From: Hymenobacter nivis
Lineage (GTDB): Bacteria; Bacteroidota; Bacteroidia; Cytophagales; Hymenobacteraceae
Assembly (NCBI RefSeq): GCF_006439025.1
Contig: NZ_RCYZ01000015.1
Coordinates: 1 to 64,000 of the forward strand
Direction: 5' to 3'
DNA: 64,000 bases
Position 1 is the first letter of the stretch. Each line of letters opens with the position of its first letter. The notes under the pieces are model-generated. The model saw nothing but the letters and a program-made list of their open reading frames with translations, did not search any database and was not told the DNA's origin. Position numbers and translations under genes: made by a program. Below, one piece after another: positions 51,760-60,888 of this stretch.

Positions 51760-54087
51760 CTACCCGCCGTTGCGCGGGTCGGGTTTGGGCTGCATTTCGT
51801 AGTCGTGCGGGGGCGTGGCGCCGGCCAGGTTCTGCACGAAGTAGTCCCAGCGGCGGCGCATCATGTAGGGCGAGTCGGCGCCGTAGCCGTGGGCGGCGTT
51901 GGGGAACACCACCAGGTCGAAGCTCTTGTTGGCTTTGATGAGCGCGTCCACCACCAGCATCGTGTTGACGGGCGGCACGTTGTCGTCCATCAGGCCGTGG
52001 GCCAGCATCAGCTTGCCTTTCAGGTTCTTGGCCAGGGGCGCGTTGGCCTGGGCGTCGTAGTTGCTGGTGCCGTCGGCGTTCTTGGTGAGCAGGCCGATGT
52101 AGCGTTCGCCCCAGTCGTCCTCGTAGTTGCGGTTCTCGTGGTTGCCCGACTCCGAGATGCCAACCTTGAAGAAATCGGGGTAGCGGAACATGGCCGCCGC
52201 CGTGGCGTAGCCGCCGCCCGAGTGCCCCCAGATGCCGGCCCGCTCCAGGTCGATGTACGGATATTTCTGGGCCAGCTGCCGCATGCCCGTTACCTGGTCG
52301 GCGAGCGTGTTGGCCTCCATGTGGCCGTAGCAGGCGTCGTGGTAGCTCTTGGCGCGCAGCGGGTTGCAGCTGCCTTCGATGACGACAACCACGAAGCCCA
52401 GCTCGGCCAGCGCCTGGTTGTCGTTGCGCGCCGCGCTGAACGACCAGTTGCCCACGCCGCCGCCCTGGGGCCCCGGGTAGATGTAGTTGATGATGGGGTA
52501 CTTCCGGGCCGGGTCCAGCGTGCTGGGCGTGAACATCAGGCCGTAGAGGTCGTCGCGCCCGTCCTGGTCCTTCACGGTGATGGGCGTGGGCGCCTTCCAG
52601 CCGGTGGCGGTGAGGCGGGAGATGTCGGTTTTTTCCAGCGTGGCCAGCAGCTGGCCGTCGGCGCTCCGCAGCGTGGTGGCGCCGGGGCGGTCGGGCTGCG
52701 AGTAATTATCCACGAAGTAGCGGCCCGAGGGCGACGGCTCCACGCGGTGGTTGCCGGCTTCGGGCGTGAGCAGCTTCAGCCCCTTGCCGTCGAAGCCCAC
52801 GCGGTAGAAGTGGGTGAAGTAGGGGTTGCCCGGCTCGCGCCCATCGGCTAGGAAGTAGAGCTGGCGCTTCTGCTCATCCACGCGCAGCAGCTGCGTCACC
52901 ACGTAATCGCCCTTGGTAATCAGGTTTTTGACCTTACCATTGGCGGCGTTGTACAAGTACAAGTGGCCCCAGTTGTCGCGCTCCGAGTACCAGATGGCCT
53001 CCTTGGTTTTGGGCAGGTAGCGCCAGTTAATGGCGCGCTGGCCCGACTCGTACTGCGTGGGCACAGTTTCCTCAAACACCTCCCGCACGGCCCCGGTGGC
53101 GGCGTCGGCCACCCGGAACTTCTCCTGCTTGTGGTCGCGCGAGGTGGACACGAACGCCAGCTGCGCGCCGTCCGGGGCCCAGTCCACATCGTCAAAGGTG
53201 CCGCTGCTGGAAATATCATCGGAGAGCGAGCCGCGGTGCGGGTCGGGCGGCACTTGCAGGCGCACCACCCGGGCCGGGCTCACCTCCACAATCACCCGCT
53301 CAATGGTGGCAATGTCCTGGTCGCCGGGCAGCGGGTACTTCCACGTTTTCAGGGTCGGCCGGCCCACGGCGGTGGGCACCAGGTACGCATCGCTCACCCG
53401 GCGCTGGTCTTGCCGGAAGGTGGCAATTTTGCGCGAGTCGGGCGACCATTCCAGGATGGGCTTGTCGCTGTGGGTCCAGCCGGCGTTGTCAGTGGCGTAG
53501 CCGTAGTTGGGGGCCCCGTCGGTGGTGAGCGGGGTGGCCTGGTTGGTTTTCGTGTCGCGCACCCACAGGTTGTTGTCCTTGATGTAGGCCGCCAGCCGCC
53601 CGTCGGGCGACGCAATTTCGTTGGCCGCGTTGGGGCTGGGGGCCCCGGGCGCGGGCGCGGCGCTCACCTGCCCGCTTGCTAGGTCGTACTGCCAGCTTTT
53701 GCCTTTCACGGCAAAGGAAACCGACTTTTCATCGGGCGAAAACGTGATGCTGCGGAACGGCAGCCGGGCCCCGGTGTATTGCTGCCCAGTGGCGGCCGAC
53801 AGCGCGGCGGCCAGCCGGGCCTGGTCGAAGGCCGGGGTGCGGGTGCGGCGGGCGGGGTCTACCAGCACAAACTCGCTGCCCTGGGCCGTCAGCGTGCGGT
53901 ACCAAAACCGGTCGTTGGCCAGCCAGTGTGGCTCCACGGGGCCGTGGTCTACCAGCGGCTGGGTGTTGTAGGCCAGGGCGCGCTCGGCGCGGGCGTAGTC
54001 TTGGGCCGTGAGGGCGGGCAGCGGCTGGGCCGCGGCCGCAGCCACCGAAAAGCCCCCCGCGGCGAGGGCCAGGAAATACTTGTGCAT
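51760..54087 (-). CDS. Dipeptidyl-peptidase-IV-like S9 serine peptidase
   Basis: 775 residues. Signal peptide HKYFLALAAGGFSVAAAAAQ; beta-propeller domain (DPPIV_N) about 100-480; C-terminal alpha/beta-hydrolase domain with nucleophile Ser in GIWGHSGGGYA, Asp in AHGLMDDNVPP, and His in NAAHGYG. It cleaves X-Pro or X-Ala dipeptides from peptide N-termini, secreted or periplasmic. ATG 54087 is chosen because it begins the signal peptide; the frame is open to 54213. Slightly longer than typical bacterial DPP IV. Confidence 0.92.
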   Translation of the reverse strand: MHKYFLALAAGGFSVAAAAAQPLPALTAQDYARAERALAYNTQPLVDHGPVEPHWLANDRFWYRTLTAQGSEFVLVDPARRTRTPAFDQARLAAALSAATGQQYTGARLPFRSITFSPDEKSVSFAVKGKSWQYDLASGQVSAAPAPGAPSPNAANEIASPDGRLAAYIKDNNLWVRDTKTNQATPLTTDGAPNYGYATDNAGWTHSDKPILEWSPDSRKIATFRQDQRRVSDAYLVPTAVGRPTLKTWKYPLPGDQDIATIERVIVEVSPARVVRLQVPPDPHRGSLSDDISSSGTFDDVDWAPDGAQLAFVSTSRDHKQEKFRVADAATGAVREVFEETVPTQYESGQRAINWRYLPKTKEAIWYSERDNWGHLYLYNAANGKVKNLITKGDYVVTQLLRVDEQKRQLYFLADGREPGNPYFTHFYRVGFDGKGLKLLTPEAGNHRVEPSPSGRYFVDNYSQPDRPGATTLRSADGQLLATLEKTDISRLTATGWKAPTPITVKDQDGRDDLYGLMFTPSTLDPARKYPIINYIYPGPQGGGVGNWSFSAARNDNQALAELGFVVVVIEGSCNPLRAKSYHDACYGHMEANTLADQVTGMRQLAQKYPYIDLERAGIWGHSGGGYATAAAMFRYPDFFKVGISESGNHENRNYEDDWGERYIGLLTKNADGTSNYDAQANAPLAKNLKGKLMLAHGLMDDNVPPVNTMLVVDALIKANKSFDLVVFPNAAHGYGADSPYMMRRRWDYFVQNLAGATPPHDYEMQPKPDPRNGG

Positions 54088-54234
54088 GAAATTACTTGAG
54101 GACCAAAATTCTGGCCGCAAGGTATTATGGAATGCCGTGGCCGGGGCCCCACACGGTTCTTTTGAGCTATTCAAGCTCAAAAACGGGCAGGCAGCGCCTG
54201 GGATTTCCTGCATCTACCTCGGCTAAGCAGCCTC

Positions 54235-54591
54235 TCAGGAGAAGAAGCGGATGGCCAGCGGGTAGGCCCACACTACGCCGTCGTTGGCTTTCAGGGCCCC
54301 GATGATGGGGAAGATGAACGCCAGCAGCGCCAGGATGCCCAGCAGCGGGAAGCCGACCAGCACGAAGCACAGGCCCCCGGCTACCGCGCCGTAGATAAGG
54401 GCGCTGATGAGCCAGTTGGCCACTACTTTGCCGTGTGCGTCGAGGCCGGGCAGCTCGTCTTTCTTGAGCTGCCACAGCACCACCGGCAGCACAAACCCCG
54501 CCCCCGGCACCACCAGCCCCGCCAGCAGCGACAAGTGCAAGAACGTGGCCCACTGGCGGGTTTCTACTTCGGAAGGCGGTACGGTTTGCAT
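54235..54591 (-). CDS. DUF4870 membrane protein
   Basis: 118 residues (127 if the ATG at 54618 is used). Three to four membrane segments: FLHLSLLAGLVVPGAGFVLPVVLW, then KDELPGLDAHGKVVANWLISALIYGAVAGGLCFVL and GILALLAFIFPIIGALKANDG. The HxK-x-V-x-NW motif after the first helix pair is typical of DUF4870/Tic20-like proteins. Function unknown. It stands between the peptidase and the cobalamin genes on the same strand. Confidence 0.85.
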   Translation of the reverse strand: MQTVPPSEVETRQWATFLHLSLLAGLVVPGAGFVLPVVLWQLKKDELPGLDAHGKVVANWLISALIYGAVAGGLCFVLVGFPLLGILALLAFIFPIIGALKANDGVVWAYPLAIRFFS

Positions 54592-54694
54592 GGCAGGCGG
54601 CGGGCTAAGCGCGGGCAACGGTGGCAGCGCGCAGCAATTAAAGCATAAATATTTTACTATTTACCCAACCACCACCGCGGGCTCAGTCGTCCGG

Positions 54695-55270
54695 TTACCC
54701 GTTCGTGGCCAGCACGTTCCATTTGCCGTGCTGCTGCTCAATTTTGGTCACCGAGGCGTAATCAATGCGCAGCTGGAAAGCGTTGCGCAGCGGCATTTCG
54801 AGGCAATGAGCCAGCATCGCCCGGATGGTGCCGCCGTGGGTGAACACTAGCACGGGGCCCTCATCGGCGCTGTCGGTGCGCGCAGCCAACTCGGCCAGGA
54901 AGGCCGTGGCGCGCCGTTGCAGGGCCCCGAAGGTTTCGCCGGCGGGCGGGGCCAGCGTTACATAGTCGGCCATCCAGGGCTCGGTTTCGGCACGCGGCAA
55001 GTCGGCCCACAGGCGGTTTTCCCAAGCCCCGAAGTGCATTTCGCGCAGTCGCTCGTCGAGGGTATAATTACTCGTCACGGCCTCGGCCAGAGCCCGGCAG
55101 CGGGCGGCGGGGCTGCTGTAGGTGCGGTAGCCACCGGCCGGCGCGGGGGGCAATTTGGCCCGCAGCGCCGCGGCTTCGGCGGCGAAGGTGTCGGCCAGGG
55201 GCACGTCGTGGTGGCCGTAGCAAATGCCGGGGGCCTGCACGGCGGTGTGGCGGATGAGGTAGATAATCAT
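54695..55270 (-). CDS. cobC: Alpha-ribazole phosphatase CobC (histidine phosphatase family)
   Basis: 191 residues. Histidine-phosphatase motif LIRHTAV (phospho-His at residue 8), second arginine and Glu in LREMHFGAWEN, and FTHGGTIR near the end. The location overlapping cobS by 4 bp (ATGA) supports CobC, which removes the 5'-phosphate of alpha-ribazole phosphate or of adenosylcobalamin phosphate. Alone the sequence would only say phosphoglycerate-mutase-like. ATG 55270 begins the conserved part. Confidence 0.86.
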   Translation of the reverse strand: MIIYLIRHTAVQAPGICYGHHDVPLADTFAAEAAALRAKLPPAPAGGYRTYSSPAARCRALAEAVTSNYTLDERLREMHFGAWENRLWADLPRAETEPWMADYVTLAPPAGETFGALQRRATAFLAELAARTDSADEGPVLVFTHGGTIRAMLAHCLEMPLRNAFQLRIDYASVTKIEQQHGKWNVLATNG

Positions 55271-56067
55271 AGCAAATGAGCAGTCAACACAAGGTAAATC
55301 AAGGCTTCGGCCAGCTGCTGGGCGGCGCCGAGGCAGTCGCCGGTGTAGCCGCCCAGCCACTTCTTGAACCAGCGGCCCAGCACCACTTGCAGCACCGCCA
55401 GGGGCCCCAGCACCAGCAGCAGCGCGGGTTGCCGCTGCCAGGCCGCCACGGCCAGCAGTGGCAGCAGCCCCAGCAGCGCGGCCGCGGCCAGCCGGCCGGT
55501 GGGCAGGCTTTGCGCAATGGGTTTGGCCTTGCCGTCGGCCAGGTCGGCGCGGGCGTAGGGCAACGTGCGCACGAAGGTGGCGGCCACCAGCCGGCTCAGC
55601 GGGTGCGCCACCAGCAGCAGCGCGGGCACCGATAGGGCCCCGGCGCGCGGCCCAGGGGCCCCGGCTAGCGCCGCCACTTTAATGGCCAGCACCAAGCCCA
55701 GGCCCACCACGCCGTAGGTGCCCACGCGGCTGTCCTTCATGATGGTGAGGATGCGCTCTCGCGTCCAGCCCCCGCCGAAGCCGTCGCAGGTATCGGCCAG
55801 CCCGTCTTCGTGGAACGCGCCGGTGAGTAGCACGCCTGCGCCGGTGCTCAGCAGCACGGCCACCAGCGGCGGCCACAGCTGCGCTGCCGCCCAGTACACG
55901 CCCGCCGCCACCCCGCCCACCAGCCACCCAATGAGCGGGAAGTACACCGTGGCCTGGCTAAGCTGGTCGTCGGCGTGCCCCACCCAGCGCGGCACAGGCA
56001 GCCGCGTGTAAAACATCACCGCCGTCAGCAACAGGCGCAACTGGCAGCGCGGCCAAGAATCGGGCAT
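55267..56067 (-). CDS. cobS: Adenosylcobinamide-GDP ribazoletransferase CobS
   Basis: 266-residue integral membrane enzyme joining adenosylcobinamide-GDP to alpha-ribazole (or its phosphate), the last major step of nucleotide-loop assembly. Motifs: FYTRLPVPRWVGHADDQL, YFPLIGWLVGG and FHEDGLADTCDGFGGGWTRERILTIMKDSRVGTYG, the family active-site region with Asp residues. Overlaps cobC. Separated from cobT by a 229-bp AT-rich spacer holding a repeat element. Confidence 0.95.
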   Translation of the reverse strand: MPDSWPRCQLRLLLTAVMFYTRLPVPRWVGHADDQLSQATVYFPLIGWLVGGVAAGVYWAAAQLWPPLVAVLLSTGAGVLLTGAFHEDGLADTCDGFGGGWTRERILTIMKDSRVGTYGVVGLGLVLAIKVAALAGAPGPRAGALSVPALLLVAHPLSRLVAATFVRTLPYARADLADGKAKPIAQSLPTGRLAAAALLGLLPLLAVAAWQRQPALLLVLGPLAVLQVVLGRWFKKWLGGYTGDCLGAAQQLAEALIYLVLTAHLL

Positions 56068-56104
56068 GAATTAATTAAAGTGATTTGCTATTTATCTAAA
56101 ACGT

Positions 56105-56257
56105 TATGCAGCGCGCAGCGAAGTATCTCTGCCACGGCAGAAAATAATAATTAGCTACGTGGAAAAGATGCTTCATCACGCTCTACGTGACATTTCTTCT
56201 AACTCAAGAACAAGGCTATTAATTAATGTAGGCGGAAGAAGTACTGCGCGCTGCATA
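56105..56257. mobile_element. MITE-like element between cobT and cobS
   Basis: About 153 bp with 14-bp perfect terminal inverted repeats TATGCAGCGCGCAG (56105-56118 and 56244-56257). AT-rich inside, no coding capacity, flanked by ATTAATTAA-like sequence. Ends contain the GCAGCGCGCAGCGAAG core of the small hairpin family seen at 4926 and 15524; inner GATGCTTC resembles the repeat at 11785. A clear target duplication was not identified. Confidence 0.45.
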
Positions 56258-56296
56258 GCTATTATTAATTAAAACCGACTCATCTATTAAATAGAT

Positions 56297-57352
56297 TCAA
56301 CCCGCTGCCGTGCCGGAGTCGTCACTCACGCCCGCGCTCTCGAACGAGGCCATTTCGTTCAGGAAATTAACGGCGGCTTGCACCAACGGGTAGGCCAGGG
56401 CGCAGCCAGTGCCCTCGCCCAGGCGCAGGCCCAGGCGCAGCAGCGGCCGGCCACCCAGTTCGGCCAGCAGCAGGCGGTGCCCCTGCTCGTCCGATTCGTG
56501 GCAAAACACGCAGTAAGCGAGAATTTCCGGGACCAGCCGCGCCGCCACCAGCAGCGCCGCCGAAGCAATGAAGCCGTCAATCAGCAGCAGCATCCGGTGC
56601 TCAGCGGCGCGCAGCAGGGCCCCCACCATCTGCGCAATCTCGAAGCCGCCGAACGTGGCCAGCACCGCCCGCGGGTCGGCCGCATCCACGGGCTGGGCCC
56701 CCACGGCTTGCGCGAGCACGGCCAGCTTGCGGGCCAGGCCGGCCGCGTCGAGGCCGGTGCCGCGGCCCACGCACTCGGCCAGCGGCCGGCCAGTCAGCAC
56801 GTGCATCAGCACCGCCGCGGCCGACGTATTGCCGATGCCCATCTCCCCCAATCCCAGCACGTTGCAGCCGGCGGCGCCTAGCTCGTCGGCCAAGCAGGCG
56901 CCGCGGGCCAGGGCGTCGGCGCACTGCGCGGCCGTCATGGCGGGGCCCTGGGCAAAGCTCTGGGTGCCCTCGGCTATTTTCTCGTCGCGCACGGCGTCGC
57001 CCAAATCAGCGAAGGAGCCGCGCACGCCGGCGTCCACAATGGTGAGGCCCAGGCCGTTCTGGCGGCAGAATACGTTGATGGCCGCCCCGCCGCCGGCGAA
57101 GTTGCGCACCATCTGGTGCGTCACCTCGGGTGGGTACTGGCTCACCCCGGCCCGGGCAATGCCGTGGTCGGCGGCAAACACCAGCACGTGCGGCCGGCGC
57201 AGCTGCGGCGTTAGCGTTTGCTGCACCAGCGCCACCTGCCGGGCCAGGGCTTCCAGCTGCCCCAGGGCCCCCAGGGGCTTGGTTTTGGTGTCAATCTTAC
57301 GCTCAATGGCGGCGGCCAGGGTCCCGTCGGGGGCGGCGATGTGCCAGCTCAT
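56297..57352 (-). CDS. cobT: Nicotinate-nucleotide--dimethylbenzimidazole phosphoribosyltransferase CobT
   Basis: 351 residues. Makes alpha-ribazole phosphate by moving phosphoribose from nicotinate mononucleotide to the lower-ligand base. Motifs: HVLVFAADHGIARAGVSQYPPEVTHQMV, GGGAAINVFCRQNGL, LGLGEMGIGNTSAAAVLMHVL, DGFIASAALL and the catalytic-Glu region LRLGEGTGCALAYPLVQAA. Overlaps the adenosyltransferase gene by 4 bp (ATGA), so they are translationally coupled. Confidence 0.96.
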   Translation of the reverse strand: MSWHIAAPDGTLAAAIERKIDTKTKPLGALGQLEALARQVALVQQTLTPQLRRPHVLVFAADHGIARAGVSQYPPEVTHQMVRNFAGGGAAINVFCRQNGLGLTIVDAGVRGSFADLGDAVRDEKIAEGTQSFAQGPAMTAAQCADALARGACLADELGAAGCNVLGLGEMGIGNTSAAAVLMHVLTGRPLAECVGRGTGLDAAGLARKLAVLAQAVGAQPVDAADPRAVLATFGGFEIAQMVGALLRAAEHRMLLLIDGFIASAALLVAARLVPEILAYCVFCHESDEQGHRLLLAELGGRPLLRLGLRLGEGTGCALAYPLVQAAVNFLNEMASFESAGVSDDSGTAAG

Positions 57353-57969
57353 TCAGCGGTGGGCTCGGCGGGAGCCGCGGGTACAGCTGGGGCGGGCGCG
57401 CTGCCAAAGCGCTTGTAGAGAAACAATTGCCACTTCTCTTCGGCCACGCCGGCCTTGTCCATCTCGGCGCGGGACAAGGTGAAAAACAGGTCCGAGAGGC
57501 GGTTGATATAGGCCGGGATGGCGGGGTGCACGGCGTCGGTAGCCATCAGGCTCACCAGGCGGCGCTCGCCGCGGCGCATCTGGGTGCGCACCACGTGGCA
57601 GAGGGCCGAAATCTCGTTGCCGCCCGGCAGCAGGAAGTAGTCGGAAGGCGACGTCATGGCGCCTTCCAGTGCGTCAATCCACGCCTCGCACTCCTGGGCC
57701 CCTTCGGTGGGCAGCGGATTGCTATTAACCTTTTTGGTATCGGAAGGGCGCGCCAGGTGCGACATCATGTCCATCAAATCCTTCTGGATTTTGTGGAGGT
57801 TAGGCTGCCATTCGTGCTCTGGCCCCAGCTTCACGCGCAGCAGGCCCAGAGTGGAGTTGGCCTCGTCGAGGTCGCCCATGCACTCCACGCGCACATCGTC
57901 TTTCGGCACGCGCGAGCCGCCAAACAGGCCGGTGGTGCCGGCATCACCTTTTTTGGTGTAGATTTTCAT
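57349..57969 (-). CDS. ATP:cob(I)alamin adenosyltransferase, PduO type
   Basis: 206 residues. N-terminal ATP-binding motif KIYTKKGDAGTTGLFGGSRVPKDD, core Asp/Glu of MGDLDEANSTLGLLR, FLLPGGNEISALCHVVRTQMRRGERRL and the C-terminal INRLSDLFFTLSR, all typical of PduO/MMAB enzymes. Ends with an Ala/Pro-rich tail (about 190-206) of no known role. Adenosylates imported corrinoids. Coupled to cobT. Confidence 0.94.
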   Translation of the reverse strand: MKIYTKKGDAGTTGLFGGSRVPKDDVRVECMGDLDEANSTLGLLRVKLGPEHEWQPNLHKIQKDLMDMMSHLARPSDTKKVNSNPLPTEGAQECEAWIDALEGAMTSPSDYFLLPGGNEISALCHVVRTQMRRGERRLVSLMATDAVHPAIPAYINRLSDLFFTLSRAEMDKAGVAEEKWQLFLYKRFGSAPAPAVPAAPAEPTAE

Positions 57970-57995
57970 AGGGGTTGGTTAATCTCGTTCGTTAT

Positions 57996-58080
57996 TATTG
58001 CGTGTATCGCCAAGCTGTGCTTGGCCTTGCCCTATGGGCCCTAGGGCGAGGTCAAGCACAGCTTGACGGTACACGCAATA
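57996..58080. repeat. 85-bp inverted repeat between cobU and the adenosyltransferase gene
   Basis: Ends TATTGCGTGTA (57996) and TACACGCAATA (58080) are complementary. Inner copies CAAGCTGTGCTTG and CAAGCACAGCTTG continue the near-perfect pairing to a central CTATGGGCCCTAG. It fills the spacer and has no coding capacity. Probable mobile or REP-type element inside the cobalamin operon. Confidence 0.65.
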
Positions 58081-58086
58081 GTGCAT

Positions 58087-58590
58087 TTACTTTACCACCA
58101 GCGGCAGGCCCGAAACCATGAAAATGGCGCGGTCGGCGCGCTGGGCAATGTGCTGGTTCAGCCAGCCTTGCAGGTCGGCAAACTTGCGGCCGGCCTCGGT
58201 GGGCGCGTGCAGGCCCATCCCGATTTCGTTGGAGATGATAATCAAATTGCAATGTTGTTGCATCAGTTTATCAAACTCGGCTTTTGCTTCGTGCAACGTT
58301 GTTTCAACATCGTATTTCGCGTCGGTGAAGAAATTGGTGAGCCAAAGCGTGACGCAATCTAACACCACGGTGCGGCCCGCCAAATCGAGGCGGCTCACGT
58401 ATTTTTCCTCTTCCAGCGTCGACCAGCGGGCATCGCGGTCGGCTACGTGCCGGGCAATGCGCTGGCGGTGGTCGTCGTCCCAGGCCCGCGAGGTGGCTAG
58501 GTACACGGGGCTGGGGCTGAGCGACAGGGCCAGCTCCTGGGCGTAGCGGCTCTTGCCTGAGCGCTGCCCGCCAGAAATATAGGTCAGCAC
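58087..58590 (-). CDS. cobU: Adenosylcobinamide kinase/guanylyltransferase CobU
   Basis: 167 residues. P-loop GGQRSGKSRYAQ (residues 7-18), the guanylylation-site region ARHVADRD, VVLDCVTLWLTNFF and IISNEIGMGLHAPTEAGRKFADLQGWLNQHIA are diagnostic. It phosphorylates adenosylcobinamide and adds GMP, feeding CobS. 6 nt after the TonB receptor gene, so in the same operon. Confidence 0.96.
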   Translation of the reverse strand: MLTYISGGQRSGKSRYAQELALSLSPSPVYLATSRAWDDDHRQRIARHVADRDARWSTLEEEKYVSRLDLAGRTVVLDCVTLWLTNFFTDAKYDVETTLHEAKAEFDKLMQQHCNLIIISNEIGMGLHAPTEAGRKFADLQGWLNQHIAQRADRAIFMVSGLPLVVK

Positions 58591-58596
58591 GGGGCC

Positions 58597-60819
58597 TTAA
58601 AATGCAATGGTGTAGCGGCCGGCGAAATTGCGGCCGGGCATGTTGTAGCCGCGCTTTTCGTAGTAGTTTTCGTTGGTGAGGTTGTTCACCAGCAGCGAGA
58701 AGGTGTGCTTCTTGGCCACGGTGTAGCCGGCCGAAAAGTCCACGGTCATGTACTCGGGGTACAGCACTTGCGGCGAGGCCAGGTCGGTGAAATCGGTGTC
58801 GCGGCGGCGGCCCACGTAGTGGCCGGCGAGGCGGGCGGTGATGCCCTGGTAGCTATCGAAGGCCACGCCCAGATTGCCGTTTAGCTTGGCCACGTTGAAG
58901 ACGTCGCGCACGGTGCGGGTGCCGTTCACGTTGTTGGTCACGTCCTGGGCCTTGAAGATGCTGGTGCCGCCGGCGAACACGCGCAGCAGGTAGCGGCCCC
59001 CGGTGATGGTGCCGAAGTCGTAGCCGGCCTCGGCCTCCAGGCCCCTGATTTGGCTGTCGTTGGCGTTCACGTAAGTGGTGCGCGAGCGCACAGCGTAGCC
59101 CTCGGCGGTGGTTTCGCCCACGGGGTTGGCGGTGCGGGTCGTGATGCGGTTCGTGACCCGGGTGGAAAAGAACGTGGCATCGGCCGAGAAGCCCGACGTG
59201 GCCTTGCCGAAGCGCAGGCCAGCGTCGTAGGTCACGCTGCTCTCGTTTTTCAGGTCGGCGTTGCCCTGCGTGATGGCCACCTGGCGGGTGGCGTTGGGCG
59301 CGGTTTGCGAGAAGCCGGCCACGTTGTAGGCGTCGGGCGTCACGTAGCCGCGGCCCACGGTGGCGTGCACCCGCAGGCCGTCGGTGAGGGCAAACTGGGC
59401 CCCCAGGCTGGGGCTGAAGAACGGGTTGGTTTTCTTGCCCGGCGTGAAGGTGGTGAGCAGGTCGGTCTGCTTCACGTTGTAGGTGATGAAGTCGTAGCGC
59501 ACGCCCGGCGTCACAATTAGCTTGTCGGCCAAGAAGTTGAGCTGGCCCTGGGCATAAATACCGGTCGTGTTCAGCTCATAATTCGGGCTGTAGGGCGTTC
59601 CGTTGGAGCCGTTGGGGTTGAACACCTGCGCGTTGCTGGTGGCCTCGTTGTGGTCGATGCCCACCGTAATACGCTGGCGGCCCAGCGTAATAACGTCCTT
59701 GGCCTGCAAACCTTTCCAGAGGTACTGGCTCTGGTAGGAGCGGTAGACCGGGATGGGATTGTCGTTGAAGTCGCTGAGCGTGTTGTTGTTATTGGTTTCC
59801 TTCGACGTGTAGCCGCGCACAAACAGTTGGTGGTTGGCGTAGTTGCCGGTGGCGCTCAGGTCGAGGTTGCCGCGCTCAATGTCTTTGCTCGACGGGCTGA
59901 GGTTGCCGTAGAAAATGTCGTTCGGCGACTGCACCGTGGGGGCCCGAAACAGCTCGCCGCGCACGTCCACGCGCCATTTTTCGCTTAGCTGGTAGCCCAG
60001 GCGCAGGGCCCCCGAGTAATATTTCAGCTTGGTGTAGTCGCGGCGCTGGTTGTCGCCGCGGGTGTCGGCCACGGTTTTGGTAGTGCCGTCGGCGAAGTAT
60101 TGGGTGGCGCTGCCGGCGTCGAGGGCGCGGCGAAAAATGCCGTTGCCGCCCAGCTTGTAGTCCCGGTCGCGGTTAAAAAAGCCCGCCGACAAGTCAAAAT
60201 CGAGCTTTTTAGTGAGGTTGCCGCCCGTGGCGCCGCCAAACTTAACCGTCTGGTAGCTGCCGTACTCGGCGAAAATCGAGCTGCGGATGGCCCCGCGCGA
60301 CTGCCGGGTAATCACGTTCACCACGCCGCCCATGGCCTGCGGGCCGTACAGGGCCGAGGCGGGGCCCTTGAGCACTTCCACGCGCTCCACGCCGCCCAGG
60401 TCGAGGGTGGCGAGGTTGCTGGTGCCGGCGGGGCGGCCGTCCACCAGCAGCAGGGTCCGCAGGTTGAGGCCGCCGGTTTGGGGCCGGAAGCCGCGGATGC
60501 CCACGCCGGCCAGCAGCCCGGGGTACTGCACGATGTCCACCGAGGCATTCTTCTTCAACACATCGGTAAATTCCGCGGCCGGGGTCTGCTGGATGTCTTT
60601 TTGGCTAATGACCTGGATTTGCTGCGGCACCTGGTTGCGCGGCGTGGCGGCCCGCGAAGCCGTCACCACCACCTCGTTAAGGTTTTGGCGCTGAAGGCTG
60701 TCAGTTAGCGCCTGGGCCTGGGCCCCGCGCACCGTGCCGGCCAGCAGCACCGTGCCCAGCACCAGCCGAATTTCAATGCGCCGTGCGCGGTTTCGTTGGG
60801 GTAAAGAACGTTTTTTCAT
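58597..60819 (-). CDS. btuB: TonB-dependent receptor, BtuB-like (corrinoid uptake)
   Basis: 740 residues. Signal region RLVLGTVLLAGTVRGAQAQ; TonB-box-like LNEVVVTASRA; plug domain (VISQKDIQQTPAAEFTDVLKKNASVDIVQYPG, IRGFRPQTGGLNLRTLLLVDGRPAG, VEVLKGPASALYGPQAMGGVVNVITRQ); 22-strand barrel ending in the aromatic residue of FAGRYTIAF. Corrinoid specificity is inferred from its place between btuD-like and cobU genes. Sits inside the operon, 69 bp after the ATPase gene. Confidence 0.88.
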   Translation of the reverse strand: MKKRSLPQRNRARRIEIRLVLGTVLLAGTVRGAQAQALTDSLQRQNLNEVVVTASRAATPRNQVPQQIQVISQKDIQQTPAAEFTDVLKKNASVDIVQYPGLLAGVGIRGFRPQTGGLNLRTLLLVDGRPAGTSNLATLDLGGVERVEVLKGPASALYGPQAMGGVVNVITRQSRGAIRSSIFAEYGSYQTVKFGGATGGNLTKKLDFDLSAGFFNRDRDYKLGGNGIFRRALDAGSATQYFADGTTKTVADTRGDNQRRDYTKLKYYSGALRLGYQLSEKWRVDVRGELFRAPTVQSPNDIFYGNLSPSSKDIERGNLDLSATGNYANHQLFVRGYTSKETNNNNTLSDFNDNPIPVYRSYQSQYLWKGLQAKDVITLGRQRITVGIDHNEATSNAQVFNPNGSNGTPYSPNYELNTTGIYAQGQLNFLADKLIVTPGVRYDFITYNVKQTDLLTTFTPGKKTNPFFSPSLGAQFALTDGLRVHATVGRGYVTPDAYNVAGFSQTAPNATRQVAITQGNADLKNESSVTYDAGLRFGKATSGFSADATFFSTRVTNRITTRTANPVGETTAEGYAVRSRTTYVNANDSQIRGLEAEAGYDFGTITGGRYLLRVFAGGTSIFKAQDVTNNVNGTRTVRDVFNVAKLNGNLGVAFDSYQGITARLAGHYVGRRRDTDFTDLASPQVLYPEYMTVDFSAGYTVAKKHTFSLLVNNLTNENYYEKRGYNMPGRNFAGRYTIAF

Positions 60820-60888
60820 GGGTAAGCGGAAGGGATTGTTATAGAATTAAATTCTAGGAGTTTAGCGGCCGGCCGCTTGACCAACCGC

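Noticed and set aside
60820..60888. Possible cobalamin riboswitch before the TonB receptor gene
   Set aside because: Only 69 bp, with no B12-box-like sequence or room for the fold; the gene is internal to an operon.
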